A stretch of 64,000 nt of DNA from Mastacembelus armatus (taxonomy: Eukaryota; Chordata; Actinopteri; Synbranchiformes; Mastacembelidae): contig NC_046653.1 of assembly GCF_900324485.2 (NCBI RefSeq), forward strand, positions 23,145,285 to 23,209,284, in the 5' to 3' direction. Position numbers and translations under genes: made by a program. Shown piece by piece: positions 10,922 through 22,354 of the stretch (position 1 is the stretch's first letter; each line of letters begins with the position of its first letter). Under the pieces are notes generated by a model, which had not been told where the DNA came from, did not search any database, and was given only the letters and a program-made list of their open reading frames with translations.

Positions 10922-11335
10922 TGAGCTCCATCCATCGATCCATCATCTTTACCCCCTTAGTCCTTAACCAGGGTCCCAGGGATCTGCTGCAGCCTATCCC
11001 AGCTCTCTTTGGGTGAAAGGCAGGGGTCCACCCTGGACAGGTCACCAGTCCATCACAGGGCCACATAGAGACCAACAACCTCACACACTCACACTCACTC
11101 CTATGGGCAATTTAGAGTCACCAATCAACCTGACATACATGTTTTTGGACTGTGGGAGGAAACCAGAGTACCTGGAGAAAACCCACACAAGCACAGGGAG
11201 AACATGCAAACTCCACACAGAAACTCAACCTGACATACATGTTTTTGGACTGTGGGAGGAAACCAGAGTACCTGGAGAAAACCCACACAAGCACAGGGAG
11301 AACATGCAAACTCCACACAGAAACTCTAACTGCAT
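10922..11335 (+). repeat. (ATCC)n-associated dispersed fish repeat, longest copy
   Basis: Begins with CCATCCATCGATCC and contains the strings CTGGACAGGTCACCAGTCCA and GGGCAATTTAGAGTCACCAA that mark a repeat found in very many teleost genomes. I do not assign it to a transposon class. Further copies in this window are at 11722, 26635 (minus), 35909, 42497, 49480, 54470, 57915 and, diverged, 58410. Confidence 0.8.
11125..11324 (+). repeat. 100-bp tandem duplication inside the dispersed repeat
   Basis: The segment starting TCAACCTGACATACATG occurs twice head to tail with a period of exactly 100 bases and almost no differences, so it is a recent local duplication. Confidence 0.9.
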
Positions 11336-11721
11336 GAACTCTATGTTAGTAATGTATGTTAATTCTCCTCTTTTGGTTAAGTCATTTAAATTTACTTCAA
11401 AGTTATATGTATTTGATGAATGATAAATATCATAAACTCATTGATTTTAGTTATACACACAGCTTCTTATACTGAATAATTTCTGAACTGCAGCTGCATA
11501 TTTGTTCAAACCTTCATCAGATCTAAACAGCTGCTGCTTTCCCTCAGTATACAGGGAAAATCCACCACAAAGGCAAAGCTTGTAGGAGTTCGTTAATTCT
11601 TGTTATTTATCATCTTATTATAGTGGAATGGTTTGTCAGAGAATTCAGAAAAAAGAATAAAAAGCATTCCTGACAGGAATGGTTATGTATTTTTGTGTTG
11701 CTAAACATTCACAATAAACAG
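11336..11721. other. Intergenic, nothing recognised
   Basis: AT-rich spacer without a coding frame or a repeat that I can name. Confidence 0.4.
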
Positions 11722-11870
11722 TTCCATCCATCCATCCATCATCTATACCCTCTTATTCCTTAACCAGGGTCCCAGGGATCTGCTGGAGCCTATCCCAGTT
11801 GTCTTTTGGGAGAAAGACAGGGGTACACCCTGGACAGGTCACCTGTCCATCACAGGGCCAATACACAGTA
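11722..11870 (+). repeat. Truncated copy of the (ATCC)n-associated repeat
   Basis: Starts with four CATC/ATCC units and stops after the CTGGACAGGTCACC block. Confidence 0.75.
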
Positions 11871-12004
11871 CCTAAGTGTTTTAGTACTATCAGTAAGATG
11901 CTTGAATTCATTAGAAGTCATTCACAGCATGACTGGATCTGTTTGGGGGTCAAAATAACCAGAAAATTAACAACCGTTCAGTTTGGTTTCTGTAATCAGC
12001 ATTA

Positions 12005-12545
12005 CAGTATTAGTTACCTGAGAACCTGCCAGTGACGGTGAGAATAACGGTATTCCCCTGCAAAGGTGAAAGTCCAGTGTTGAAATCCAAGGCTATATCG
12101 AACCAGGGTTGATGGGGTACTGGAAGTAGTTGGAGGAAACCGGGCAGTTTCTGCATGAATAATTTATACCGTGCACAAACTGGACAAGCTGTGATATATT
12201 CCACTTCTTCCAGCTGGACCGATGACCACCAGAGTCATTGACTCACCATGAAGAGCATTCTGGTGACCCAGAACCCAAATCCCTGGGGAGTTGACGCTGA
12301 TGGTAGATGCGTGGGCCCATTGGATCACGTCGCCCTGTAACTCCGGCGGAACATAGAGCCGATTGGGTGGGCAACCTGCAGGAGTAGGTTGATCCCTGGT
12401 GGCCTCCTTGACACACGACTCAATGGTCCAGGTCACCGCTCCCACAATGAACAAAGTCGGCAGGATTGGTCCCTGTGTCCTCGGGTGCGCTTCCAGTGTT
12501 TTGAAGTCTGGACAGTGCATTGGGTTTGCCATTCTCCTCAATCCT
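12005..12545 (-). mobile_element. Gypsy-type LTR retrotransposon fossil, pol (integrase) fragment
   Basis: Minus-strand frames carry recognisable Gypsy integrase zinc-finger and core-flanking text (CPVCARYK; PHQPWFDIALDF). It is a short internal fragment with no LTRs, clearly broken, with several breaks. It abuts the Tc1 end fragment at 12571. Old. Confidence 0.8.
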
Positions 12546-12570
12546 GGTCTACAAGACAGATGAAAGTTGA

Positions 12571-12981
12571 TTTGTTTCTGGTGTCCTTTGACAGCTCTCT
12601 GGTTTTGGTCATAGTGGAGTTTGGAGTGTGACTGTTTGAGGTTGTGGACAGGTGTTTTTTATACTGATAACGAGTTCAAACAGGTGCCATTAATACACGT
12701 AACGAGCAGAGGACAGAGGAGCTTCTTACAGAAGAAGTTACAGGTCTGTGAGAGCCAGAAATCTTGCTTGTTTGTAGGTGACCAAATACTTATTTTCCAC
12801 CATAATTTGCAAATAAATTCTTTAAAAATCAGACAATGTGATTTGAATCTGGATTTTTTTTCTCATTTTGTCTCTCATAGTTGAGGTATACCTATGATGA
12901 AAATTACAGGCCTCTCTCATCTTTTTAAGTGGGAGAACTTGCACAATTGGTGGCTGACTAAATACTTTTTTGCCCCACTGT
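12571..12981 (-). mobile_element. Tc1-like 5' end fragment with intact terminal repeat
   Basis: Same family as the element at 7233-9236 but in the opposite orientation. It runs from within the start of the transposase (at about the TTTGTTTCTGG string) out to the complete terminus GCCCCACTG, followed by the TA target at 12982. The T6 flank near 19050 shows the corresponding region without the element (ATAAATAAAGTTG), which supports insertion at a TA in the shared spacer. Confidence 0.88.
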
Positions 12982-13164
12982 AAATAAAGTTGTTAATATC
13001 ATCTTTGAGTGGTCATAATATCCTGGTAAATGTATATCACCTGCAGCTACAAGAGTCAATACAAAGATTCAATGTTCTTACTTAATCCAGTCATTCATTT
13101 ATTGCCATAACCAAACATGAGTCTCATGGTAACAGTCTCTTTTTCTGCACAATGTCCATTCCCT

Positions 13165-14349
13165 CTATAGTATGTTGGTATCACAGGAGTCAGGCTGCAG
13201 TATCTTAAGTGTAAAAATGAGTTTAACTGATTTTCTAAACCAGGGGTAGAAAAAGGCATAGATCAGAGGATTCAGAAAGGAGTTAACATAGTACAAACAT
13301 ATCACAGATGCAGCAGCTGTAGCTTTAAGTACACTATCCTGACCTGTGAGGGCAACGCAATAATATGGACAGAGGCACACTATAAACATGCCTACAACAA
13401 CACCAAGAGTCCTGGCTGCTTTGATTTCAGATTTTTTAGCAGTTACTTTCCTTGAACCCTGGACTGTGACAGTTGTAATGTGAGACCTCATGGCACGAGC
13501 CTGAGACACAGCCACCACAAATACTCTCATATACAGAACCACAATAGCAATAATGGGGAGAATAAAGGAAAAAATCGTATCTGCAAGTCCAGCAATGTAA
13601 TTAATGACAAAGACACACTCTCCAAAACAGGAGTTATACCTGCCTGGTTGTTCCAGGACGTCCTTCAGAATCAGAATTTCAAAGATCACGGAACATGCCC
13701 AACACAGACAAACCCAGACCTTAACTCTTTTCTGTGTGATTTTGATGGAGTAATGCATAGGGTCACAAATAGCCACATAGCGATCAATGGATATGAGCAC
13801 CATACCTCCTACTGAAGTAGAAGCCATAACATATGATATGTACTGATACACATTACACATGAGGTCTCCAAGTAACCAGCATCCATCTATGAACATAATT
13901 TGAAACAACAGGAGGAGCCCCAAGAAGAAATCTGAAACTGCCAGAGAGAGGATGAGGAGGTTGGTGGGAGTGTGAAGCTGCCTGAAGAAAAAGACCAGCA
14001 ATATATTTATCATTATTTGTAATATCACTTATTACTCAAATAAACGCAGTAAGAGCAAAGAATAAAATACAGATATGTGAATTGAAAAAATTAGTCTTCA
14101 ATTAGAATCAAATAATGACTATTGCACTAGCTGTTTATTACTACCACTTTCATGAATTGACAAAGTATTTTGATACTTGAAGTGTGAGATGGAGATGATG
14201 ACCAGCAGGTTGAGAAATGCAGTGAGCACAGAGATAGAGAACAGCACAATGTATGTCAGCATGATCTCAAAGTGAGGACGCTTTGTCTTCACACAGGAGG
14301 AGTTGAGGAGCTGTGGAAAGCAGAGTTCAGTTTCCTCCAAGGTCTCCAT
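13165..14349 (-). CDS. T4: class III TAAR (TAAR13c-like), Ser at 3.32
   Basis: Exon 1 is 14177-14349 and exon 2 is 13165-13981, with a 195-bp intron. The product is 329 residues (METLEETELCFPQLL start). Residue 107 (3.32) is Ser and Asp192 (5.42) is kept. TM6 reads GMFIVCLCPYYC and TM7 NSFLNPLIYAFFYPWF. It is nearly identical to T5 and T6, including the intron and about 90 bp of 3' flank (12982-13078 matches 19054-19150), so the three are very recent duplicates. The acceptor is TTCAG|G rather than the CCAG|G of most others. The gene looks functional. Confidence 0.95.
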
Positions 14350-14411
14350 CACCAGAGAGAGGAGAAGCTGCTGAGCTCTGGCAGCTTTTCACCAAAGCCT
14401 TCTGTCAAACA

Positions 14412-14421
14412 GCTAATTTAT
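14412..14421 (-). promoter_or_regulatory. TATA-like element upstream of T4
   Basis: ATAAATTAGC, 63-72 bases upstream of the T4 ATG, in the same leader context as T2. Confidence 0.4.
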
Positions 14422-14574
14422 GTCATTCTTTTCCACCCACCTCTCCTTCTCCCCTGCTGAGGTGTTTTTTTCTCCAAAGAGAGAATGACAGAATCAGTAT
14501 GACTTTTGTACTTAGTCTTCTGAGGTCTGTGTCAATTCTCCACCCTTAAGACAGATATCCATGATCACAAAGGT

Positions 14575-15009
14575 GGTCTGAGCCCCAGAGTGTAGGTTAA
14601 CAGCCAAGGATACTGAAGATGAGCCAGCCCCAGTTCTTGCAGTGGCACTGGCAGTAACTTAACTATCTGCTCCTGCCCACTGCTAAGGAGACCTTCTCTT
14701 GAGGTGCCATCTTCTCTCTCCTGTCTGTGGACCTGGCCATTCTCCAGAGCGGCCTCTGCCTCCTGTTCCTGACTGGCACCGAGGCCAATCTCCTGACTGA
14801 CCCCACCTTCATTTTGGCCTCTGAAGTCACCTTTTGAAATGGTCTCATTTTCCATCCCACCTCCTGAGAACACCTACACCTGTGTCCTCCTTTGTAAAAC
14901 TCCCAGTTCTAAATAAGCCCCCATGTATCATGTATCCACTGTTCTAGTTCATCTGTGTTGTCTGCAACAGACTGCTCTGTCTCACTAAATTTTCACTACA
15001 CAGCATTGG
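14575..15009. repeat. Unclassified dispersed repeat, 5' flank of T4
   Basis: The right part (CCCAGTTCTAAATAAG and TTCATCTGTGTTGTCTG strings) recurs at 16985-17103, and in diverged form near 22070-22140. The left part has a 102-codon minus frame with no known domain. It could be a retroelement end, but I cannot assign it. Confidence 0.5.
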
Positions 15010-15412
15010 CAAGCAAGTTTATTTATATAGCACAATTCATACACAGAATAATTCAAAGTGCTTTACAGAAATAAAAGACAAGTTAAAAATACATACGCAA
15101 AAATCAAAATCAGATGGTTCATATGGGGCCGACATGTCAGAGATGTACTGTGGTGCTGAGCCATGAAGAGCCTTATACACAAACAGTGCTGTTTTAAAGT
15201 CTGTTCTCTGAGCGACATGAAGAGATATGAGAACAGGAATAATGTGGTTGTACTTCCTAGTTGTAGTCAGCACACAAGCAGCAGTGCTCTGAATGTACTG
15301 CAGCTGCCTTACAGCTCGTTTTGAGAGCCCTGTGAATATGATTATTTCAGTCTTGTCACTGTTTATTTGGAGAAAGATGTTTTGCATCCACACAGTGATC
15401 TGTGTGGATGCT
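15010..15412 (-). mobile_element. L2-type LINE fragment
   Basis: The 3' end of a non-LTR retrotransposon. The tail at about 15010-15070 complements to TAAAGCACTTTGAATTATTC followed by ATAAATAAAC. Upstream is the reverse-transcriptase C-terminal region (VRQLQYIQSTAACVLTTTRK). It is the same element, with the same internal deletion, as the longer copy at 17104-18165. It is cut at 15412, exactly where the T5 3' flank begins, so this junction is a duplication breakpoint. Confidence 0.85.
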
Positions 15413-15498
15413 TACTTAATCCAGTCATTCATTTATTGCCATAACCAAACATGAGTCTCATGGTAGCAGTCTCTTTTTCTGCACAATACCCATTCCCT

Positions 15499-16683
15499 CT
15501 ATAGTATGTTGGTATCACAGGAGTCAGGCTGCAGTATCTTAAGTGTAAAAATGAGTTTAACTGATTTTCTAAACCAGGGGTAGAAAAAGGCATAGATCAG
15601 AGGATTCAGAAAGGAGTTAACATAGTACAAACATAACACAGATGCAGCAGCTGTAGCTTTAAGTACACTATCCTGACCTGTGAGGGCAACGCAATAATAT
15701 GGACAGAGACATAATAAAAACACAACTACAACAACACCAAGAGTCCTGGCTGCTTTGATTTCAGATTTTTTAGCAGTTACTTTTCTTGAACCCTGGACTG
15801 TGACAGTTGTAATGTGAGACCTCATGGCACGAGCCTGAGACACAGCCACCACAAATACTCTCATATACAGAACCACAATAGCAATAATGGGGAGAATAAA
15901 GGAAAAAATCGTATCTGCAAGTCCAGCAATGTAATTAATGACAAAGACACACTCTCCAAAACAGGAGTTATACCTGCCTGGTTGTTCCAGGACGTCCTTC
16001 AGAATCAGAATTTCAAAGATCACGGAACATGCCCAACACAGACAAACCCAGACTTTAACTCTTTTCTGTGTGATTTTGATGGAGTAATGCATAGGGTCAC
16101 AAATAGCCACATAGCGATCAATGGATATGAGCACCATACCTCCTACTGAAGTAGAAGCCATAACATATGATATGTACTGATACACATTACACATGAGGTC
16201 TCCAAGTAACCAGCATCCATCTATGAACATAATTTGAAACAACAGGAGGAGCCCCAAGAAGAAATCTGACACAGCCAGAGAGAGGATGAGGAGGTTGGTG
16301 GGAGTGTGAAGCTGCCTGAAGAAAAAGACCAGCAATATATTTATCATTATTTGTAATATCACTTATTACTCAAATAAAAGCAGTAAGAGCAAAGAATAAA
16401 ATACAGATATGTGAATTGAAAAAATTAGTCTTCAATTAGAATCAAATAATGACTATTGCACTAGCTGTTTATTACTACCACTTTCATGAATTGACAAAGT
16501 ATTTTGATACTTGAAGTGTGAGATGGAGATGATGATGAGCAGGTTGAGAAATGCAGTGAGCACAGAGATAGAGAACAGCACAATGTATGTCAGCATGGTC
16601 TCAAAGTGAGGACGCTTTGTCTTCACACAGGAGGAGTTGAGGAGCTGTGGAAAGCAGAGTTCAGTTTCCTCCAAGGTCTCCAT
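15499..16683 (-). CDS. T5: class III TAAR, near-identical to T4/T6 with a foreign TM6 patch
   Basis: Exon 1 is 16511-16683 and exon 2 is 15499-16315, with a 195-bp intron and 329 residues. Ser107 and Asp192 are as in T4. The exception is TM6, which reads VVVVVFLLCLCPYYC instead of VVVGMFIVCLCPYYC. The underlying bases at about 15709-15738 match T8, T9, T12 and T13 rather than T4/T6, which points to a short gene-conversion tract. The gene looks functional. Confidence 0.95.
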
Positions 16684-16745
16684 CACCAGAGAGAGGAGAA
16701 GCTGCTGAGCTCTGGCAGCTTTTCACCAAAGTTTTCTCTCAAACA

Positions 16746-16755
16746 GCTAATTTAT
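16746..16755 (-). promoter_or_regulatory. TATA-like element upstream of T5
   Basis: ATAAATTAGC, 63-72 bases before the T5 ATG; the adjacent sequence is identical to that of T6. Confidence 0.4.
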
Positions 16756-16984
16756 GTCTTTCCTCTCCTCCCACCCCTCCTTCCTCCTCACCTCTGCTGC
16801 TGTTCTTCTCTCTGAAGAGATTACTGACTTTTGTATTCAGTCTTCTTCATCAGTGATGACCGAGGTCTGTGTAAATTCTTCACTCTTTCCTTTTACACAG
16901 ACATCCATGATCAAAGAGTGGACAGAAATCATGCTTTAAATGTTGCTGTCTGTGGAAGAGCAGTCATGCTCTGACCAGTTCAAT

Positions 16985-17103
16985 CCACCCCCCCCAACAC
17001 TCCCAGTTCTAAATATGACCCTATGTATCCACTGTTCTAGTTCATCTGTGTTGTCTGAATCAGACTGCACTGTCTCATTAAATTTTCACTACACAGAATT
17101 AGC
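16985..17103. repeat. Second copy of the unclassified repeat end
   Basis: Matches 14895-15009 closely and is followed by the same L2 3' end. The pair 'repeat plus L2' was therefore duplicated together with the receptor. Confidence 0.55.
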
Positions 17104-18165
17104 AAGCAAGTTTATTTATATAGCACAATTCATACACAGAGTAATTCAAAGTGCTTTACAGAAATAAAATACAAGTTAAAAGTACATACGCAAAAATCAA
17201 AACAGGAAACAGCAACTAGTAAAAAATGAACTTGAAATAAAATTAAAAGGAGAATGAGTGCTGAAGGCCTGTCGCTGATGTTCTCAGTGTCGGAGATGGT
17301 TCATATGGGGCCAACATGTCAGAGATGTACTGTGGTGCTGAGCCAAGAAGAGCCTTATACACAAACAGTGCTGTTTTAAAGTCTGTTCTCTGAACGACAT
17401 GAAGCCAGTGCAGAGATATGAGAACAGAAATAATGTGGTTGTACTTCCTAGTTGTAGTCAGCACACAAGCAGCAGCACTCTGAATGTACTGCAGCTGCCT
17501 TACAGCTCGTTTTGAGAGCCCCGTGAATATGATTATTTCAGTCTTGTCACTGTTTATTTGGAGAAAGATGTTTTGCATCCACACAGTGATCTGTTCAGTG
17601 CAGTGACACAGTGAATCAACTGGTCCATATTCACCTGCTGTGAGTGAAATGTAAATCTGAGTGTCATCTGCATAATTACGGTATGGCACATTATTGCAGC
17701 GTATTAACTGGCCTAAAGTAAACATGTAAAGATTGAACAAAAGGGCTCCCAAGATGGACCCCTGGGGGACCCCACATGGCAACACCATTTGGTCTGAGAC
17801 ACAGTTACCAATTTCAATGAAGCACTTCCTGTCTTCAAGATAGGACTTAAACCATTTAAGGGCAGTACCAGAGATGGCTATCCAGTCCTCTAACCTTTGT
17901 AACAGGATCACATGGTCCGCTGTGTCAAACACAGCACTTAGATCCAGCAGTACTAAGACAGAGACTCTGCCAGCGTTGGTGTTCAGACAAATATCATTTG
18001 TCACCTTGATAAGTGCAGTCTCAGTGGTGTGGTGGGGCCTAAAACCTGACTGAAAATAATTAAAGTGGTTGTTTAACAGGAGAAAGTGAGTAAGTTGTTG
18101 GTAAACAACTTTTTCAAGTTGCACAAAGCAGTTAACTGCACAAAGATCTGATTGTAATTTCATGA
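17104..18165 (-). mobile_element. L2-type LINE, 5'-truncated, with RT domain
   Basis: The 306-codon minus frame (17243-18163) contains reverse-transcriptase blocks: GFRPHHTTETALIKV, LDLSAVFDTADH, CGVPQGSILGALLFNLYM and the catalytic YADD (NYADDTQIYIS). Between the YADD region and RAVRQLQYIQ about 100 residues are missing, an internal in-frame deletion. The FDTADH block departs from the usual FDTVDH. The 3' tail at 17104-17165 complements to the AAAGCACTTTGAATTACTCT type. Dead copy. Confidence 0.9.
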
Positions 18166-19236
18166 TAATACTTGTGATAGTCGTAGAGATATTTCATGCC
18201 GAACATAGGCACAACAACATTGACATCCCTACACCCATGTAAACAACGGCAAGGTTCAAAAGAAAACTGATGGTAAAGGAAAAGTTAAAAACGGAGTCAT
18301 AGTGCTCAAGTTATTATGTGTTGAACAATAATGGTGTAGGACACATGAATCTTTGTTTCGCTCCAGTCAAAGAAGGAGCAAGATATATTTAGTTATCAGG
18401 TGCCTTGGTGTCATTTTTTTATGTTAAGACTTAGTTTACTTGAATCCACTGAAAAGGGAATGATGAGGGAGTTCAGTCGTTTGGACACATTCTTTATTTT
18501 CCATCTTTTGTTTAATGTACTTTTCCACCTGTCTTGTAAAACACAATGGCTTATTGGTGCTATAAGGAAGAAGAATATATCAACTACCTTTGAACAGTAA
18601 TAATGGTTTATTTTGTTTCAATTCTTTTTGTATTTAGCTAGTTTTAGTATTTCTTTGAAGATCTGAGGTTACTACTAATTAGATCATTTTTAGATTTGAT
18701 GTGTTCACATACAAAATGACTGTAAGACAGCCCTTGCACAACATCACTGGGGAAGATAACAAATATCTCCTAATATCTCTTGTTCACAGATTTCAGTCAT
18801 GTATAAAAAGGGATAGAATTTCTTACACTGTTTTTCAAATGTAGATATAAACACCTTCAACTTACAGCTAATGTGACTTTACCCTCACAATTTTTTTTCA
18901 GACTCACTGTGATCAACTACACAGACAGGATAACTAAAATGTGCCATGTTGATACTTCCAGTCTAAATTCTGAACATGTTGTTTTGGCAAAAATACATAA
19001 AAATGAACAAACTCTGAATACCTTTACATTTGCATGTCATGTTGTCATGAGATAAATAAAGTTGTTAATATCATCTTTGAGTGGTCATAATATCCTGGCT
19101 AATGTATATCACCTGCAGCTACAAGAGTCAATACAAAGATTCAATGTTCTTACTTAATCCAGTCATTCATTTATTGCCATAACCAAACATGAGTCTCATG
19201 GTAACAGTCTCTTTTTCTGCACAATGCCCATTCCCT
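18166..19236. other. T5-T6 spacer, shared duplicated sequence
   Basis: No gene. The stretch 18890-18995 matches 7130-7232 (5' of T2) and, more weakly, 23715-23830. The stretch 19054-19236 matches 12982-13164 (3' of T4). This is the ancestral spacer of the tandem unit without the Tc1 pieces found at the other copies. Confidence 0.5.
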
Positions 19237-20421
19237 CTATAGTATGTTGGTATCACAAGAGTCAGGCTGCAGTATCTTAAGTGTAAAAATGAGTTTAACT
19301 GATTTTCTAAACCAGGGGTAGAAAAAGGCATAGATCAGAGGATTCAGAAAGGAGTTAACAAAGTACAAACATAACACAGATGCAGCGGCTGTAGCTTTAA
19401 GTACACTATCCTGACCTGTGAGGGCAACGCAATAATATGGACAGAGGCACACTATAAACATGCCTACAACAACACCAAGAGTCCTGGCTGCTTTAATTTC
19501 AGATTTTTTAGCAGTTACTTTTCTTGAACCCTGGACTGTGACAGTTGTAATGTGAGACCTCATGGCACGAGCCTGAGACACAGCCACCACAAATACTCTC
19601 ATATACAGAACCACAATAGCAGTAATGGGGAGAATAAAGGAAAAAATCGTATCTGCAAGTCCAGCAATGTAATTAATGACAAAGACACACTCTCCAAAAC
19701 AGGAGTTATACCTGCCTGGTTGTTCCAGGACGTCCTTCAGAATCAGAATTTCAAAGATCACGGAACATGCCCAACACAGACAAACCCAGACCTTAACTCT
19801 TTTCTGTGTGATTTTGATGGAGTAATGCATAGGGTCACAAATAGCCACATAGCGATCAATGGATATGAGCACCATACCTCCTACTGAAGTAGAAGCCATA
19901 ACATATGATATGTACTGATACACATTACACATGAGGTCTCCAAGTAACCAGCATCCATCTATGAACATAATTTGAAACAACAGGAGGAGCCCCAAGAAGA
20001 AATCTGACACAGCCAGAGAGAGGATGAGGAGGTTGGTGGGAGTGTGAAGCTGCCTGAAGAAAAAGACCAGCAATATATTTATCATTATTTGTAATATCAC
20101 TTATTACTCAAATAAAAGCAGTAAGAGCAAAGAATAAAATACAGATATGTGAATTGAAAAAATTAGTCTTCAATTAGAATCAAATAATGACTATTGCACT
20201 AGCTGTTTATTACTACCACTTTCATGAATTGACAAAGTATTTTGATACTTGAAGTGTGAGATGGAGATGATGATGAGCAGGTTGAGAAATGCAGTGAGCA
20301 CAGAGATAGAGAACAGCACAATGTATGTCATCATGGTCTCAAAGTGAGGACGCTTTGTCTTCACACAGGAGGAGTTGAGGAGCTGTGGAAAGCAGAGTTC
20401 AGTTTCCTCCAAAGTCTCCAT
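19237..20421 (-). CDS. T6: class III TAAR, near-identical to T4
   Basis: Exon 1 is 20249-20421 and exon 2 is 19237-20053, with a 195-bp intron and 329 residues. It differs from T4 at only a few residues, for example ICLYYVNSF in T4 reads LCLYFVNSF here. Ser107 (3.32) and Asp192 (5.42) are as in its copies. TM6 is of the GMFIVCLCP type, like T4 and unlike T5. The gene looks functional. Confidence 0.95.
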
Positions 20422-20483
20422 CACCAGAGAGAGGAGAAGCTGCTGAGCTCTGGCAGCTTTTCACCAAAGTTTTCTCTCAAACA

Positions 20484-20493
20484 GCTAATTTAT
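20484..20493 (-). promoter_or_regulatory. TATA-like element upstream of T6
   Basis: ATAAATTAGC, 63-72 bases before the T6 ATG. Confidence 0.4.
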
Positions 20494-20539
20494 GTCTTTC
20501 CTCTCCTCCCACCCCTCCTTCCTCCTCACCTCTGCTGCT

Positions 20540-21057
20540 GTTCTCTCCCCCCCCCCCGACCCCAACATCTCGGACAGCTTGTCTCAGGCCTAGTAAGCCC
20601 CAGCCTGTACCTCACCCTACTGGCCCAAATAGTACTACCTGTTAATCAGCCTGCCACCAACCTTTTATGGGTCCAAGGTTGGCAGAAAGTCAATGGCCAG
20701 TCATTTTTTGGAAGTCCGAGTCAAGTTTCTAGTCTCTGGTGACAAGCCAAGTCAAATTTCAAGTCTCTGGTAACAACTCTAAATCATGTCACAAGTCTTT
20801 GGTCACAAGTCCAAGTCAAGTCTCAGGTCTCATGGTTTCAATGAACAATACTTGTTGCATGCTTTGTAGCAGGTTGGATTTGCTATATGTTTAGTTGGAT
20901 AGAAACAAGACACCCCTCTATTTTTTTTGTTAATTGTGAACTAGTAGCTGTGTATTTAGTACCTACTCTGGTGTAGTGGCATTTTTAAGACAGTAGAGGG
21001 CGCCACTGCTGGGTGGATTCACTGGGGGGAACATTGGTTAGCGACCTAGCTGAGTGC
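20540..21057. other. T6 5' flank with degenerate short repeats
   Basis: A poly-C run at 20549-20558 marks the point where similarity to the T5 flank ends. From about 20710 to 20840 there are imperfect repeats of a CAAGTCAAGTCTCAAGTC type, a motif common in fish dispersed repeats. No gene is seen. Confidence 0.45.
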
Positions 21058-21804
21058 TTCAGTATTAAACGAGCACTGGCTTTGGCAAGAGGTTTATGTC
21101 TGTTCCTCTTCATTAATCCACAGGTACTGTCAAACTGTATATATTCATGCTCCGGGTTGTGTAAACATCAATGGATGCAAAATGTGTTTGTGATGATTTT
21201 CGTGCCATTCTGAGACGTGTTAGATGTATTTGAAGTTAGTAACTAACAGGAGAAAGTTGTATATTTCCTACCGACATCCGTATGGTTAGCTGTAGCATCG
21301 TAGCATTGTATTAACCGAGAGGCAGTGTGAATGCTCTGTAACGGGGAAATATATGTTTTGAATGTTTTAAAAAAGTGCTGATTAGCTTAGTTTGGTTACT
21401 TATAAGAACTGCATTGTTACGTTATGGGTGTTGTAGAGAAGCATGATTGTAATGACCCCCTGCCGCCATTAAATGGACAATAAGACCAAATGGCGCCAGC
21501 TAACACATTAGAGAAACCATATCGATGTTAAAATCCAGAACAATTGGTTAAATGTGGGATATGTCATGAATGTGTACCTGTATCTATGTTTTAAGGAAAT
21601 TCAACATTAGTTAAAGTATTTTCCTTATTTTGGCACATTGAGGTACATGTTTATACAGTTTTTCATCTCGCTTAATTTAACTGTACTTTTTCTGTTAATG
21701 TGATTATCTTAATGACATGAAACATTATTGAAAGAAATTCAGTATTAAACGAGCACTGGCTTTGGCAAGACGTTTATGTCTGTTCCTCTTCATTAATCCA
21801 CAGG
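21058..21804. repeat. Unclassified element with 67-bp direct repeats
   Basis: The 67-bp string starting TTCAGTATTAAACGAGC occurs at 21058-21124 and again at 21738-21804 with a single mismatch, enclosing about 610 bp of AT-rich sequence with no frame. It may be part of a larger repeat that extends to about 21870. Confidence 0.6.
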
Positions 21805-22354
21805 CCTTACGGCTTGTGTATTACTTGCTGCCGGCACGGATTTCCCCTAGGTCTGGCGCCGGTAACACTTTGCAGACTGCAAAGCTCTACAAAGCTAGTA
21901 ACAATCTAACATTAGATAGCCATTGTTGAGCTAAACCAAGTGTCGACTGACTGACCTAGTCGGGTGAGTTTTGAGGTGCATGATCAAATTAGATGTGGTC
22001 AATCCAAATGGTATGAGCTTCCAGCCAACCACCTGAGACAACCTATGCCTCTGCTCACCCGTCCAACCCCCTGGTTCTAAATAAACCCCTGTGTTTCTAA
22101 TATCCTGGTGCTCTTGTGTTGTCAGTGTTTGACAGCTCTGTCTCATTGGGGCACAACCTTCTGGGCTATTTCTATGGGTCTTATCCTGTGACCTTATCCC
22201 ATCTGCATTACCCACATATAAGCAGCAGTACAGGTGAGATCTTCTTCTTTTCTTCAGCTACAGCACTAACAGCAATTATCTGCTGTTATCTCCTGTGCCC
22301 AGTTTTGCCTGTACAGCCCACGGCAGGTACAGTGCCACAAATCAGTCTCGCCTC

